From contig NC_079519.1 of the NCBI RefSeq assembly GCF_000801105.2, forward strand, positions 11,654,668-11,718,667: 64,000 bases of DNA, in the 5' to 3' direction. The notes under the pieces were generated by a model, which saw nothing but the letters and a program-made list of their open reading frames with translations, ran no database searches and was not told the origin of the DNA. This document shows, piece by piece, positions 43,929 through 55,223 of the stretch (the stretch's first letter is position 1; each line of letters starts with the position of its first letter). Source of the DNA: Raphanus sativus. Its lineage: Eukaryota > Streptophyta > Magnoliopsida > Brassicales > Brassicaceae. The position numbers and the translations under genes are program-made.

Positions 43929-45901
43929 TCTATTAACATTGTTTTTTAGGGAAATCACATTGTATAACTTTCAAACAAATTATAATTCATTGTATAAGAC
44001 CTAAATTGCAAATATGCATCGTGTTTTTTATATAATAATACCATTATATACTTGTATACAACCGGCAAAACCTGTATAAAAAAACAAAATTTAATTAATA
44101 GTTTGTAACTATAAAAGATAAAATGTGGTCTTTCACTACTCAAACATCTTCTTGAACTGAATGTTTTTTCGAGAAAGACAATCAATTGTGGTAAAGAAGA
44201 AACAATGATGAAAGCGTAAATGGTGAGTGAACACAACAACTCTTTCTTTTTTTTCTTCATTCTCTTAAATCATTGATTTTCATAATAATGTTTTTATTTT
44301 CATACTCCGTTTTCGTTTCGGTTTTTGTTTTATAGATCCAATGATGACGAATAACGATAGCAGATCGGTAAAAGCTTCGTCATGTCAGAAACAGATAGGA
44401 GATGAAAACGATTTCTATATAGTGGTTAAAAATGATGGTGAAAAAGTGAATGTGTATCAGCATGTCTAAAAAAGAATAATTGAAAAGGATAAACTCACCG
44501 TCTATACTATATTCGATGAAAAAAATAGTATAGTATATATCCTTTAATGTAATTATTTATGTAAGGTTATCAATTTATTTGAAACAAATTTCTATACTAC
44601 TCCTCAAAAACGTAATAGTCTATCATGCTTTCAAATTTGATAGTTCTTTTCTCCGTCATTTCGTGTAATTGATTGTAATCTAAAATTTATTGTTCCGAGT
44701 GTTTGAAAAATTTGATTATTTGGAACATCCATTTACTATACAACTTAGACTATATGGAATAGAAGATATGCAATGTGCTAACCAAGTAAATGGACTTTCA
44801 GTTATCAAATATTGGAAAACAATTTATAGATTATATTTGAGTTTATAGGTACATACCTAGGGTTTAGATTTATTAAGTAGAGATCTGGGTATAATAAACC
44901 ATATTATATACATTCTTTTTGGGTTTATACTTCCTTGATAAGGGTTTAGTTTTTCTACTCAATGGTGTGTCTTGTATTGTTATATTTTATGGATGGGGAT
45001 GATTTACTATTTGCATTCTATAATATAGATACAACACTGAAAAACTAGAGTCAAATATGTAAACCGATGTCACTGAGATAGAATAGTAAGCGGATGTCCT
45101 ACCAAACTCCAATTTTGTACAGTGTTGTATTACATCCACTTATTTACTATCTATAGTGATAAATAAACGTATGTGATAAAAAGGAAAGTTACGTGGATGT
45201 CCTATCAAAATCTAATTTTGCACCATAACCTCATAAAGTTGTTCACACCATAAAATATGGATGTCATCTCTACATCTATGAGGAACCGGCAACTTGTACG
45301 AATCAGGGATAAAACCGGTGAAATTGAAGCAAAATTGTTAGATAATACATGATGTCAAAATTTGACATATTCTGCAGTTAATTTCCTTCTCAAATTTGGT
45401 CATTTCACAAATTCTCCTTTTTATCCTTTTTGGATGTCAATTTTGTTTTTTTATTAACTTGTGGAATTGATGAACTATAAAGTTTTTTTCCTGTACAGTA
45501 TATTGCTTTTATGGTTAGTTGCAAGATTTTCTTATATATATATATATATTGATTGGAGTTAACTGTGGATGCAACACGAATCCTTATTAAAATCGTAACA
45601 TAAAATATCTGATATGTTTTCTGACACTTGATTTTATGTGTTGGTGTTTGCGTCATTTTGTTTTTGTGTTTCTGTTAGAATTTTGTTTTTAGCATGTTTT
45701 TCTCTTTTGGAAATTATTATTTTAGAATTGCATTTCTGATTAGATTTAATATTGGCTTTCAATGATATAAAATTAGTTGAACTTGCTTTCACTTAGTCAC
45801 ACTAATATTAACTTGTGTAATTGTGCTTGCAAATGTTTTAAGTACTCATAATTATAAACAAAATTGTGATTAGTACATAAGATAATTATTGTTAGTGTTC
45901 T
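43929..45901. other. Intergenic region, one doubtful small ORF
   Basis: A 42-codon ORF at 44341-44469 (MMTNNDSRSVKAS...) follows a plausible intron (AATG|GTGAGTG near 44222, TTTTATAG ending ~44335). I cannot confirm it. Around 45070-45230 a phrase GGATGTCCTAYCAAA recurs twice. A TA microsatellite is at 45535-45550. Nothing else. Confidence 0.35.
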
Positions 45902-46387
45902 CTATTTTCCATTGAGTATTAACTTTACGAATGAACTCTTCAACTCTTTTTGAAGCAAACACTCTACTTCCATCTCATTCCCTACTTCCAAGTTCTCCGT
46001 TTTACTATTTGTCCCTTTCTCATCCTTCTCTGAAAAGTCTGAACCATGTTGCAATCCATACGATATTATGCGCAAACCGGGTTTGCAGGTCAACGATTGA
46101 TTAGAACCGGTGTGTTTGGAGGAGAGAAAGGACTTAGACATAAGCCCAGATTCTTGTGAATGGGACTTCGAGGTAAGACTCGGCTCAGATTTCTTAAAAA
46201 CGGATTTGGAAGAGAGAACCGAGTCGGATATCAACCTGGGTTGCTTCGCACCGGAATTTGACTTGTCTTCGGAACCTGGTTTAGTGTTTCCCAATAGGAT
46301 TAATATGATGATGAAGTCAAAGAAGAGAAACATGAATGAAGAATTTGAAGCTGTTTTGTTGACGAACTCCAAAACAAAATCTATCAT
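45902..46387 (-). CDS. Small putative membrane-anchored Ser/Lys-rich protein (161 aa)
   Basis: Single-exon ORF. I chose the ATG at 46387 because the minus strand has a TATA-like CTATTTATAAAG at 46485-46474, a CT-rich leader, and this as the first ATG after it; the frame is open upstream to 46519. The protein starts MIDFVLEFVNKTASNS and then has one hydrophobic helix (residues ~18-36, FMFLFFDFIIILILLG). Next comes a Ser/Lys-rich region with repeated SKS motifs (SVLSSKSVFKK, SLTSKSHSQES, LMSKSFLSSKHT) and an acidic end. No family recognised. It lies between AHL4 and the RLK, where Arabidopsis has uncharacterised At5g51580; correspondence is only a positional guess. Confidence 0.5.
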   Translation of the reverse strand: MIDFVLEFVNKTASNSSFMFLFFDFIIILILLGNTKPGSEDKSNSGAKQPRLISDSVLSSKSVFKKSEPSLTSKSHSQESGLMSKSFLSSKHTGSNQSLTCKPGLRIISYGLQHGSDFSEKDEKGTNSKTENLEVGNEMEVECLLQKELKSSFVKLILNGK

Positions 46388-46861
46388 AATCTTCACGATA
46401 AACAAACATATAATAGAGAGAGAGAGATACAGCGAAGAAAGATTATTTGTGAGAAAATGACTTTTTGAGAAGTCTTTATAAATAGAAAAGAAATTTTTTA
46501 AACAAGTAGATGTTGACAATGACCGCTAAATAAAACAGTTAGAATTTTATTTGTTTAATGATAATATATACTAGTGATTATTGATAAATATACCAAAGTC
46601 TTAATAGACTCATTGTCAACTAAATTGTGATAAGTCAATCATACCATCTAAGTCTTCTACAGCACATGGGTCTTTGTTAACTTAGAAAGTCAGTAGATTC
46701 AACTACATAACAAAGCTAGACTCGGAAATCTTTCGATGGGGCAAGAGGGTTTCAACAGTATGCAAATAATGATAAAGCCTTCATTGCTTACATGTTTAAT
46801 CAGAGCATGATAGACATGATTGACCACCAACTTAATAGTTGACAAGCTATCCAAATGAAGC
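46388..46861. other. Spacer upstream of the small ORF
   Basis: Holds the presumed promoter of the 45902-46387 ORF (TATA-like 46474-46485). The rest is unassigned. Confidence 0.4.
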
Positions 46862-46869
46862 CCTATAGG

Positions 46870-47418
46870 TAGGATGGACAAAATATTTCTAAAATTTATT
46901 TGATTCATTATCCGTTTTGATTTGATTTGAAAAATGATATTTGTACATTTACAATGCAAAAGAAATCCTAAGATTTAATATTTGTTAAATAAAAAGTAAA
47001 CCACAAATACTAATATTTTTAAAAATAGATATCTGATGCGATATGTTATATACATATATACATGCATTAAAATTATATAAGTACTACATATTTATATATG
47101 TTTTACAACATTTTATTCACTAAATTGATTATTAAATTGATTATTTAGTTATTAAGATGTTTAAAAGTATGTGAAATTTTATTTTTGTGATAGAATATGT
47201 TATTTATATCAAATTTTAGTTTTCCATTTTTATTATTTTTTAAATATATTTCTATGGATCTCATTAAATATCCGGAAACCAGATATCCACATGGGTGCAG
47301 AGTGACAGAAAAAGAAAGTTGTTTGATTCGAGCAAAGCAACGCAGAACGGATCACATATACTTTGAAAATTTCAAATATTATTCAAACTTACGAATACCA
47401 TATGCTTTCCCACCCCTA
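46870..47418. mobile_element. Non-autonomous hAT-type element
   Basis: 549 bp flanked by a perfect, itself palindromic 8-bp duplication CCTATAGG (46862-46869, 47419-47426). Ends TAGGATGGACAAAATA and, inward from the right, TAGGGGTGGGAAAGCATA. Internal TATCCG-type motifs are common in Brassicaceae hAT MITEs. No transposase. Confidence 0.8.
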
Positions 47419-47426
47419 CCTATAGG

Positions 47427-48710
47427 ACCATCGTATACCAGTTCCACTGCTAGAAATAACTCTTAAAACCAAAGAAGTTCACTTAGTATGTCAGCCATTG
47501 CCGACAAATGACCAAGATACCAAATTGTGTTTTAGTATCTTCCTAAAAACCAAAGGACCTTCTAACTGAATAACCAACTTTTAAGCAACCACAAGTTATA
47601 GTGCAAGAAGCCTAATCCACGTCACATCAATCATAAATGGTTAATTTTGTATTTAAACGGGAAATAGATCTTTGTCCAACCTCTCTTTTTATACCTGAAC
47701 TTGCAGATTTTTTTTCTAAGCCAGTTTGACCTTCCTCGACCGACTCTTTTCTCAATTAACACGAGTTCATTTAGATGATGGACCTCATCGAGGGACACAG
47801 TGCATCTCCAATAATAACCTCCCCCGCTTTAGTTCACGAGAGACTAAATCGATCGATAAATTAGATAGAATGGATCCATAATGTAAAAGAACTCAGAATC
47901 ATGTGTATTTAAATTCTGTTTTTGTTATGAGTTGGCATCTCGGCTATCACGAGATGCGATCTCGGTTTACCAAAGTTTTAATTTGGTTCAAAATTGAACC
48001 CGAAGCGGTTTAATGTCAAACTGATTTTCTGATTTTATTAGAAGTAGAATTGTTGACTCCTCGAAATGCAGGACATAGCCTTTTTACTAGGTCTAATAGA
48101 CCTAATCATGGTATTCTTTCGAGTTTCACATCGGTTTCTTATAAACATGAGTCTGCTTTCCTCATTTCCCCCGCTTCATCTAGCGTATCAAGGTAAATTA
48201 TGTTTCTTGAACTCTCCAATCTCCCCGCATTTGTGATATTATTTTTTAATTTTTCACCACATTATTTGTGATTTTTCCGATCTGCTTTGCCTTTTTGTCT
48301 GTTCTTTAAAAAGATTTCTTAAATCCAAAAATGTTCGACTAAAGGAAAAGAGGGCATTGTTGAGACATCAGACTCAGATGAGTCTAAATCTTTTACCAGT
48401 TTGAACCGGAGACATATATAGGCGCTAGGAGACATATCGACCGTGGATGTCGTCCAACTTCATTTGGTCCAGTTTTCCAAGAAGTTGCGGCAAGATGAGG
48501 AGAATCAGGAAATCGTTAATTAAGAGGAGGTCGGTACTAATGTTGAATAAGCTAATCTTATATGGCTGAATTAGGTACACAAAAAGCCGTTCTTTCATCT
48601 TTGGATCTTTATCAAAAGTAGAAAGGCAAGCATGGAGGTTTGTTTGTCATGAAGAAATCCTCGGAGCTGATGTCCAGCCAAAGTCATAGAAGGTCTGGAC
48701 TGGGTAAATC
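47427..48710. other. Unassigned intergenic sequence
   Basis: No gene, repeat or element boundary I can support. One short palindrome, CGGCTATCACGAGATGCGAT, near 47941 is unremarkable. Confidence 0.45.
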
Positions 48711-49145
48711 ACCTTCCAGCATGTTCTACAGCACAAGGTGTAAAGATACTCACTAAACACCTAGGTGTTAGGGAAGATTTTACTTTCATGATTTCCAAAA
48801 CAGATCAACGATTGTGGAGCCCTCTCGTAAGATATGCATACATTTATGAATTGGGGTTCCAGAAAGATAACATGTTGTGGTTCCTCATTCCACATATTAT
48901 CACCTGTTACTGCGATAGACCACAAATTACCTTCCAGCATGTTCTACAGCACAAGGTGTAAAGATACTCACTGAACACCTAGGTGTTAGGGAAGATTTTA
49001 CTTTCATGATATCCAAATCAAATCAACGATCGTGGAGCCCTCTCATAGGATATGCATACATTATGAATTGTGGTTTCAGAAAGATAACATGTTGTGGTTC
49101 CTCATTCCACATATTATCACCTCTTATTGTGATAGACCACAAATT
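48711..49145. repeat. 217-bp tandem duplication
   Basis: Units 48711-48928 and 48929-49145 begin ACCTTCCAGCATGTTCTACA and end GATAGACCACAAATT, abut exactly and differ at about a dozen or so positions. No coding sequence is recognised in either. Confidence 0.95.
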
Positions 49146-49660
49146 AAGATTTATTAGCTAACACCTAAATCGATCAGGACTTCCGTAAGACTGATGATGA
49201 TAGCAGTTGAGATCGATATCTCAATAAGCGTCAAGTGTATGAGGAAATGACCGCTATCAGTGCCAAGCATGACACATGATTTTCTTTGGCCAAAATGAGA
49301 TCTGAACACAATATATTGACGTGTCATTCCTCTAATGTCTGAGATTGGATACAATATAATTTCTAAGTGAAGATCAACTCAGAATTTTTCACAGAACCTT
49401 AAATCGATGTCAAGTGTTTTGATTTCCAAATTTCTTTCTTTTAATTTTATTATTTTTCCAACTACCTTATCATGGCATCTATTTGGAGAATGGACGAACA
49501 ATATACAAGTAAAAGTTTTAAGTCACTAGAGTTTCCTGGACGTAAGTGACGAGTCGTAGCATTGAGCGTATTAAGAAAAGTTACAAACTTACAACTTCTT
49601 CTATATTTCAAGTTAAAATGTCGGGTTGGGGAATTATCTTACTGACTCTTTGGTTAACAC
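49146..49660. other. Unassigned spacer
   Basis: Nothing recognised between the tandem duplication and the Harbinger-like element. Confidence 0.4.
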
Positions 49661-49663
49661 TAA

Positions 49664-50751
49664 GGGGATATTTTTTTCTCCATCCAGATGAACCATCTCA
49701 ATGGAGCTGAGAGTTTTTGTTCTTTTAGACATTAAAAGTACAAGTCATATGGATAGTTCATCTGAATGAGTTTAAAAATTTACTTAATTTTGAGATCAGC
49801 TGTCTGGTTCAAATAGGATCATCTGGATGAAGATGATTTTTTCAAAATGGTGTAATGTCTATTATACTCATACATAATTCAAAAATTACAAACTTAAACC
49901 TAATATCAATTTTTTTCACAAAAAATGACAAAACCACAAAAACACATTTTCCCACCAAAATCACAAAAACATTTTTCGCCAAAACCACAAAACGCACTTT
50001 TCCGTCAAAATCACAATTTTCTCGTCAAAACCACAAAATCTACTTGCACATCAAACACACATTTTCCCGTCAAGATCGCCAAAACGCATTTTCCCGCCAA
50101 AACCACAATATGGATTTTCCCGCAAAAACTGGAAAACACATTTTCCCACCAAACCGTATTTTTCCGCTAAAATCGCCAAAACGCATTTTCCCGCCAAAAG
50201 AATAAAAACACATTTTCTAGCCAAAATCGAAAATATGTTTTCCCTCCAAAAACGACAAAAATGTGTTTTCCCTTAAAATACATTTTTCCGCAAAAACCGC
50301 AAAACGTGTTTTCCTAAAAAACGTGATTTTTTATAAAAACATATTTTCCGCTTACACCGCAAAACATGCGAAAAACACATTTTTCGCCAAAATCGCAAAA
50401 TGTGGTTTTCCGTTAAAACATGTTTTCTTGCTGAAACCATAAAAACGCGTTTTCCGCTAATACTGCAAAAACATGTGTTTCCACCAAATTTGCAAAAAAC
50501 ATATTTTCCCACCGAAAGCATAATTTAAAATAATTATATTTTAAATAATAAATAAAAATTAATTTAGTGAAATGAAATAAAATATGATTAAATCAAAATA
50601 AGTATATATTAATAATTTATTTACTAAACTCATCTGGATGAAAATGAAAATAAAGAAATAAGCATGAGTTCATTTAGATGATTTATCTTTTTTTGCCAAC
50701 TTAGATGATTTATCTAGATGAATCATTTAGATAGAAAAACAAATAATCCCA
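49664..50751. mobile_element. Harbinger/Tourist-like non-autonomous element
   Basis: 1088 bp flanked by TAA (49661-49663, 50752-50754), the 3-bp target typical of PIF/Harbinger. The left end GGGGATATTTTTTTCTCCAT and the right end read inward TGGGATTATTTGTTTTTCTA continue as imperfect inverted repeats through CATCCAGATGAACCATCT / ATCTAAATGATTCATCT. A minisatellite fills the centre. No transposase. The 3-bp duplication is weak evidence; the inverted repeats carry the call. Confidence 0.6.
49925..50520. repeat. Degenerate minisatellite of ACACATTTTCCCGCCAAAACC-like units
   Basis: About twenty imperfect units of roughly 25-30 bp alternating CATTTTCCCRCCAAAA and CCRCAAAA. Units degrade toward 50.3-50.5 kb. 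The open frames through it are an effect of the repeat, not genes. It lies inside the Harbinger-like element. Confidence 0.85.
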
Positions 50752-50754
50752 TAA

Positions 50755-51214
50755 AATCTGGATGGATCATGTGGATGACTCATATAAATGGATCAGCTTG
50801 ATAGAAATGAGAGATGGTTAAATTTCAAACTATTGATTCATGGGGAAATAAATTTGTGACTTTTAATTGGGTAAGAAATGAATTTACTACTTTTAAGTTA
50901 GAGAGATTGACACGAGGTCATGGTTTGATAGGGGGATCTAGTGTTATATGAGTTACAATGGGGAAAATAGGTCAATATCATGGAACATAGTGTCTTGTCG
51001 AAGCAAACAGAACCAAATTCAAAATACGATTTAAAAGGGTCCTAATAAAAACAATTGGCTAAAACAAACAACACACTGAACAGTTTGAAAAACATCAACA
51101 AGAAGGGAAAAAGCATGTTTTTTCAACCCTCAACACAAGAAAAGGCGACTAAACAAACCCTTGCTTGATTCCTAAAAGGTACATCACAAAAGTTGAACAA
51201 CTCATAAGGTGTTC
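50755..51214. other. Spacer and RLK 3' flank
   Basis: No gene. A further GGATGGATCATGTGGATGACTC stretch resembles the ends of the adjacent element. The RLK transcript 3' UTR should lie here on the minus strand. Confidence 0.4.
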
Positions 51215-54200
51215 TCAGAGACAGCTACTGCAGTTCCCAAGCTCATGAACAACAGCTTCCACAGACGGTCTCTCAATGGGAGATTCATGAGTACACAACC
51301 ACGCGATTCTCGCTAGCTTCGTGGCTTCATATTCAAAGAACTTCCCCTGAAGATTTGGGTCAATGTAATCATGGAACCTACACGCTTCAGTTCCAAGCTT
51401 AACCAGACTCCTAACCTCCTGTTTCCCAGATAGTATCTGAAACACAAGAACCCCAAAAGCATAGACATCTGACTTCTCAGTGAATCTTCCTGTCGTGGTG
51501 TATTCTGGAGCGAGATAGCCCATTGCTGCACTGTCTTTGACTGCTGAGAAGACAATGTCGTTTGTGAGAAGTGTGTGTAGACCGGAGTTTGAGAGCAATG
51601 GACTGTATCGCTGGTCGACCAAGACTTTCTCAGCTGAGATGTTTTGGTGAACTAAAGCCGGTTTGTTTCCTTTGTACGAATGCAGGTAACCAATTCCTAC
51701 AACACACAAATTAAATTAAATTCAAGAGAAATAAAATAAAAATAAAATAAAAATAAAATAAAAATAAAATAAAAATAAAATAAAATAAAAAAGCAAACCC
51801 TTTGCGATGCCTTTGGCGATGGAAACTCTTGTAGACCAATCAAGAACATGAGAATCTCCCTCTTTGAGATCAAGATAGCTAAGTAGGTTTCCATTGGGAG
51901 CATAATCATAGATGAGAAAGCATTCTCCACGGCCTCTTGAACAGCAGAAACCTCTAAGCCTCGCCAGATTCTCATGTTTCAGAGACGCCAGCATGTTGAG
52001 TCCTTTCAAGAACTCAGGCTCTTCTGATCTGCAACTGGTTTTACTAAACCGTTTGATGGCCACAGCAGAACCGTCTCTCAAGATTCCTTTGTACGTCGCC
52101 GAGAAGCTGCTTCTTCCAAGCAGATTCACTTCCGAGAAATACTGAGTAGCGGTTTCGACCTCTTCTAGGTTGAATCTGAAGCTTTGGATAACCTCCTGAT
52201 CGAAGATACTGAGGTTCCTATTGTCTGAAAGCGGGTCCCAACCGTTGGAATATTCAAGACTGGCCAATGGAGAACCGTTGTTCTTCCTGAAACCTCCTTT
52301 GGTGTTGAGTCCGGTTTCAGACATCTCATAAGCGGTTGAAAGCTTCTGTTTGCGTCTGCGGTAATGCGTGAACAAGAGGATGCTGATGGCAGACAAGGCG
52401 ATGGTCGAGACGACCAAACCGATCAAGATTGAACCTTGGTGAGAAGCATTACTAGTACTACTACTACTACTACATTCAGTTCCGTTGCAAGGTAACTGAA
52501 GATCAGCTGATTCCGGTATAGCTTTTGATGGAATACCGTTCACGGTTGCACTATACGGCTTTGGTTCCTCAGGAGCTGTGCCATTGCAAGGTTTCAAAGG
52601 CGAGAACTCAGCTCCACATAGCCCCAAGTTGTTCTCAAAAACAAAACCTTCATTCAATCTCTTCAGTACTGTCAAAATATAAAATCCAAATGAGTTAACA
52701 CTACACAAGTTACATAAAGTTTTGTTTCTAACGAACTGAGTGAAAAGAGTATTGTTACCAGGAGGTACATTGCCAGAGAGCGAGTTGTTGCGGATATCAA
52801 GAATTCTAAGCAGAGGAGGGACTGCTAGTTTACCAGGAACGGAACCAAACAGGTGATTGTAGCTTAAATCTAACCGCTCTAACGCGTTTAAATCCCCTAG
52901 ACTGGCGGGTATAGCACCAGTGAGTTTGTTAGACTGAAGGGCAAGGACACTTAGCTTCTTCAGTGAACCAATCTCCCTTGGAATGCTTCCTGTCAAATTG
53001 TTGTAACACAGCTGCAAAACTACACGACAATAGAGAGAGGTAATATAAAATGAGGACCACCACAAAACCAGAAAACAAGCTTTAAAAGTCCAGTTTTTGT
53101 CTTATAACTTCATATACACAAATACAAAGGTTTAGAAGTAAGTTCTAGTTTAGGAAACGTGGCCCTAGTACTAGTTCTTCAGACTCCAAAGTTAAAGCCT
53201 TCTGAAGTAATTGAATCAATCAAGAGAAATTGCCAAAAATACCATTTTCATAGTACCACTTTTCATGTTTACACTAACCACTTTTACCACTACTTTTAAT
53301 GAAGGGTTTAGATTTGAAGGTTTAGGATTTAGGGTTTAGATTTGATGTTTTAGAGTTTAAGGTATATAGTTTAGGGTTTAGAGTTGAGGATTTAGGGTTT
53401 AGAGTTGAGGATTTAGGGTTTATAGTTTAGATTTTAGGGTTTAGGGTTTAGGATATTGAATTTAGGGTATATAGTTTAGGGTTTAGGGTTTAGAGTTGAA
53501 GATTTGGGGTTTAGGGTTTAGAATTAGAAGTTTAGGATTTAAAATTTGGGATTACAATTTTGAAAAGCATATAAAAACAAAGATATAATAGTCTTTACCA
53601 TTATAATAAATAAGGTATTTTTGAAAATATGTCTTTAGTGGTGGTAAAGATGAATAATGGTACCTTGAAAATGGTATTTTTGAAAATTCCCCATGAATCA
53701 AATCAATAATCTAAATGAACAAGATTATTCAAGAGAAAGTACAACCATCTTCAATCAATTTAAGTCCGTATTAATTAGGAGACAGAAAAAGCAATTAATG
53801 GTTCAAATTCAAAGTTTGTCTCTTTTGTTTTCAAATAGCACAAAGTTCTTGACTTTTCTTCCTTGTGGGAAAGTTGCAAAAAGTAAAAAAAAAAAAATCC
53901 AAAACAAAAGGACATGAAAAAGACGTTTTTAAGACACATCATTAACGCATTAAATTCAAAAAAAAAAACAAAAAATCTTTCTAACATTTACAGATTTCAA
54001 AATGTACATTGAATAATCTTGGGACATGTTTTTTTTTTACAGAAACCAAGATCTATTCTTGAATGGTGAATTGAATTTTTTTTTTAAACTAACCTTGCAA
54101 GCTTTCCATCTTCCCAATGTGAGAAGGAATCTCCCCGGAGAGATTGTTAACATTGAGGTAAAGATCCGTAAGCTCAGATAGGCCACCGAGTTCTCTAGGG

Positions 54201-54523
54201 ATGTCTCCGACAAGAGCATTGTAATGCAAGAACAGACCCGTCAGGTGTTTAAGCTCTGCAATGGACGGAGAGAGTTTACCAGAAAGGCCTTTCCCTTGTA
54301 GAGATATGTTGGAAACTTGTCCTTTCCAATCGCAGCCAACGCCTTCGAAGTCCTTGCACAGATCTCCGTTGATGCTCCATGAAACGAGGTGTCTGCCTTC
54401 TGGGTCTAGCTCCTTTTTAATGTTCAACAGTGTCTGTAGCTCGTCGGTGGGTACTGATCCGACCTGGTTGAAGAAAATGAGGAGGAGAGGAAGAAGTTGC
54501 AGCAGCATTTGTGTCGGCGCCAT
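51215..54523 (-). CDS. LRR receptor-like protein with a predicted pseudokinase domain
   Basis: Orthologue of Arabidopsis At5g51560. Four exons on the minus strand, 54523-54094, 53019-52759, 52668-51799 and 51696-51215, give 680 aa with consistent phases. Signal peptide ~1-23 (MAPTQMLLQLLPLLLIFF..). LRRs span ~70-240 (LSGKLSPSIAELKHLTGLFL; NLSGEIPSHIGKMESLQ; NNLTGSIPREIGSLKKLSVL). A juxtamembrane stretch with a Cys pair and poly-Ser precedes the transmembrane helix ~309-331 (ILIGLVVSTIALSAISILLF), then a basic stop-transfer RRRK. The kinase-like domain is ~405-680. VAIK Lys 436 is present, but HRD is HQN (537-539) and DFG is NSG (557-559), and the glycine loop is degraded (LGRSSFSATY), so catalysis is unlikely. 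It would act as a plasma-membrane co-receptor or scaffold. Intron 1 carries a telomere-like MITE; intron 3 is an AT minisatellite. Confidence 0.93.
51724..51790 (-). repeat. (TTTTATTTTA)n minisatellite in RLK intron 3
   Basis: A 10/11-nt AAAATAAAAT unit repeated about six times fills most of the 102-bp intron 51697-51798. On the transcript it is U-rich, which plant introns favour. Its copy number is likely variable. Confidence 0.9.
53224..53692 (+). mobile_element. Telomere-like MULE-type MITE, copy 3 (RLK intron 1)
   Basis: 469 bp, the same length as copy 2 and almost identical through both ends. Flanks ATCAATCAA (53215-53223) and ATGAATCAA (53693-53701) differ at one of nine positions. The interior TTTAGGGTTTAG array lies at 53305-53530. 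It lies antisense within intron 1 (53020-54093) of the RLK, well away from both splice sites. Confidence 0.88.
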
Positions 54524-55223
54524 TTTTGTTTTTTTACTAGGGTTTGTTTTTGAGCTCGAGAAGCTGCTTCCGAAGCTAAGCTTAAAGCTTAAGGAGATTT
54601 CTTTACTTTTCTTTCTCTCTCATTCTCTGTTTTATTATCTCGGTTTTTAAGAGAGGAGAGAGAAGATAAAAGACAGTAGAGATGTCGCGTGCTTTTTTCA
54701 TTCAGACAAAAAGATTAATCGAAAGGAGTGTTGTGTTGTGTGTGTTGTGTTCTGTTTCAAGAGAATCTAGAGATTGGTTTAAAGGTGATCGTCCAATCTT
54801 TTTGTAGTTAATATGGACCGTTTGATCTGTTTGGATTTTTTTTTTGTTGATTTTAGTTATGGTAAGATGGTTCGCTTGTTATCTATTCTTCTCGCTGATT
54901 GGTATTGGTCAAGTAGCATCTCCCCTTCACCATGCATGTTCTCTTTCTCTTTTTTTTTAGTTTATAATATATATTCAAATTCTATTTGGCATTGTATTCT
55001 TTACTATATTTCTAACAAGAAAACAAATTATTTCAAAATCTTTCTAGTCATTAATTTTACTATATATATACATGTGTGTATATATAGCTTAGTGGTTTTG
55101 CTCAAAAAAAAAATATAGCTTAGTGGTTAGATTGATCTAGGATGGTTTAGTCGTTGAAAAAATTATCAAGGGACTAGAGATCAAGATGAAAGAATTTCCA
55201 CTATCATTTCAATTATGGTAAGC
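54524..55223 (-). other. RLK leader, promoter and spacer
   Basis: The CT/GA-rich block 54600-54665 (GAGAGAGA on the minus strand side) fits a 5' leader of the RLK. A 31-bp direct repeat containing ATATAGCTTAGTGGTT occurs at ~55083 and ~55114. Nothing else recognised. Confidence 0.45.

Noticed and set aside
49925..50520. CRISPR-like array
   Set aside because: Units are degenerate with no unique spacers, in a plant genome; a minisatellite explains it.
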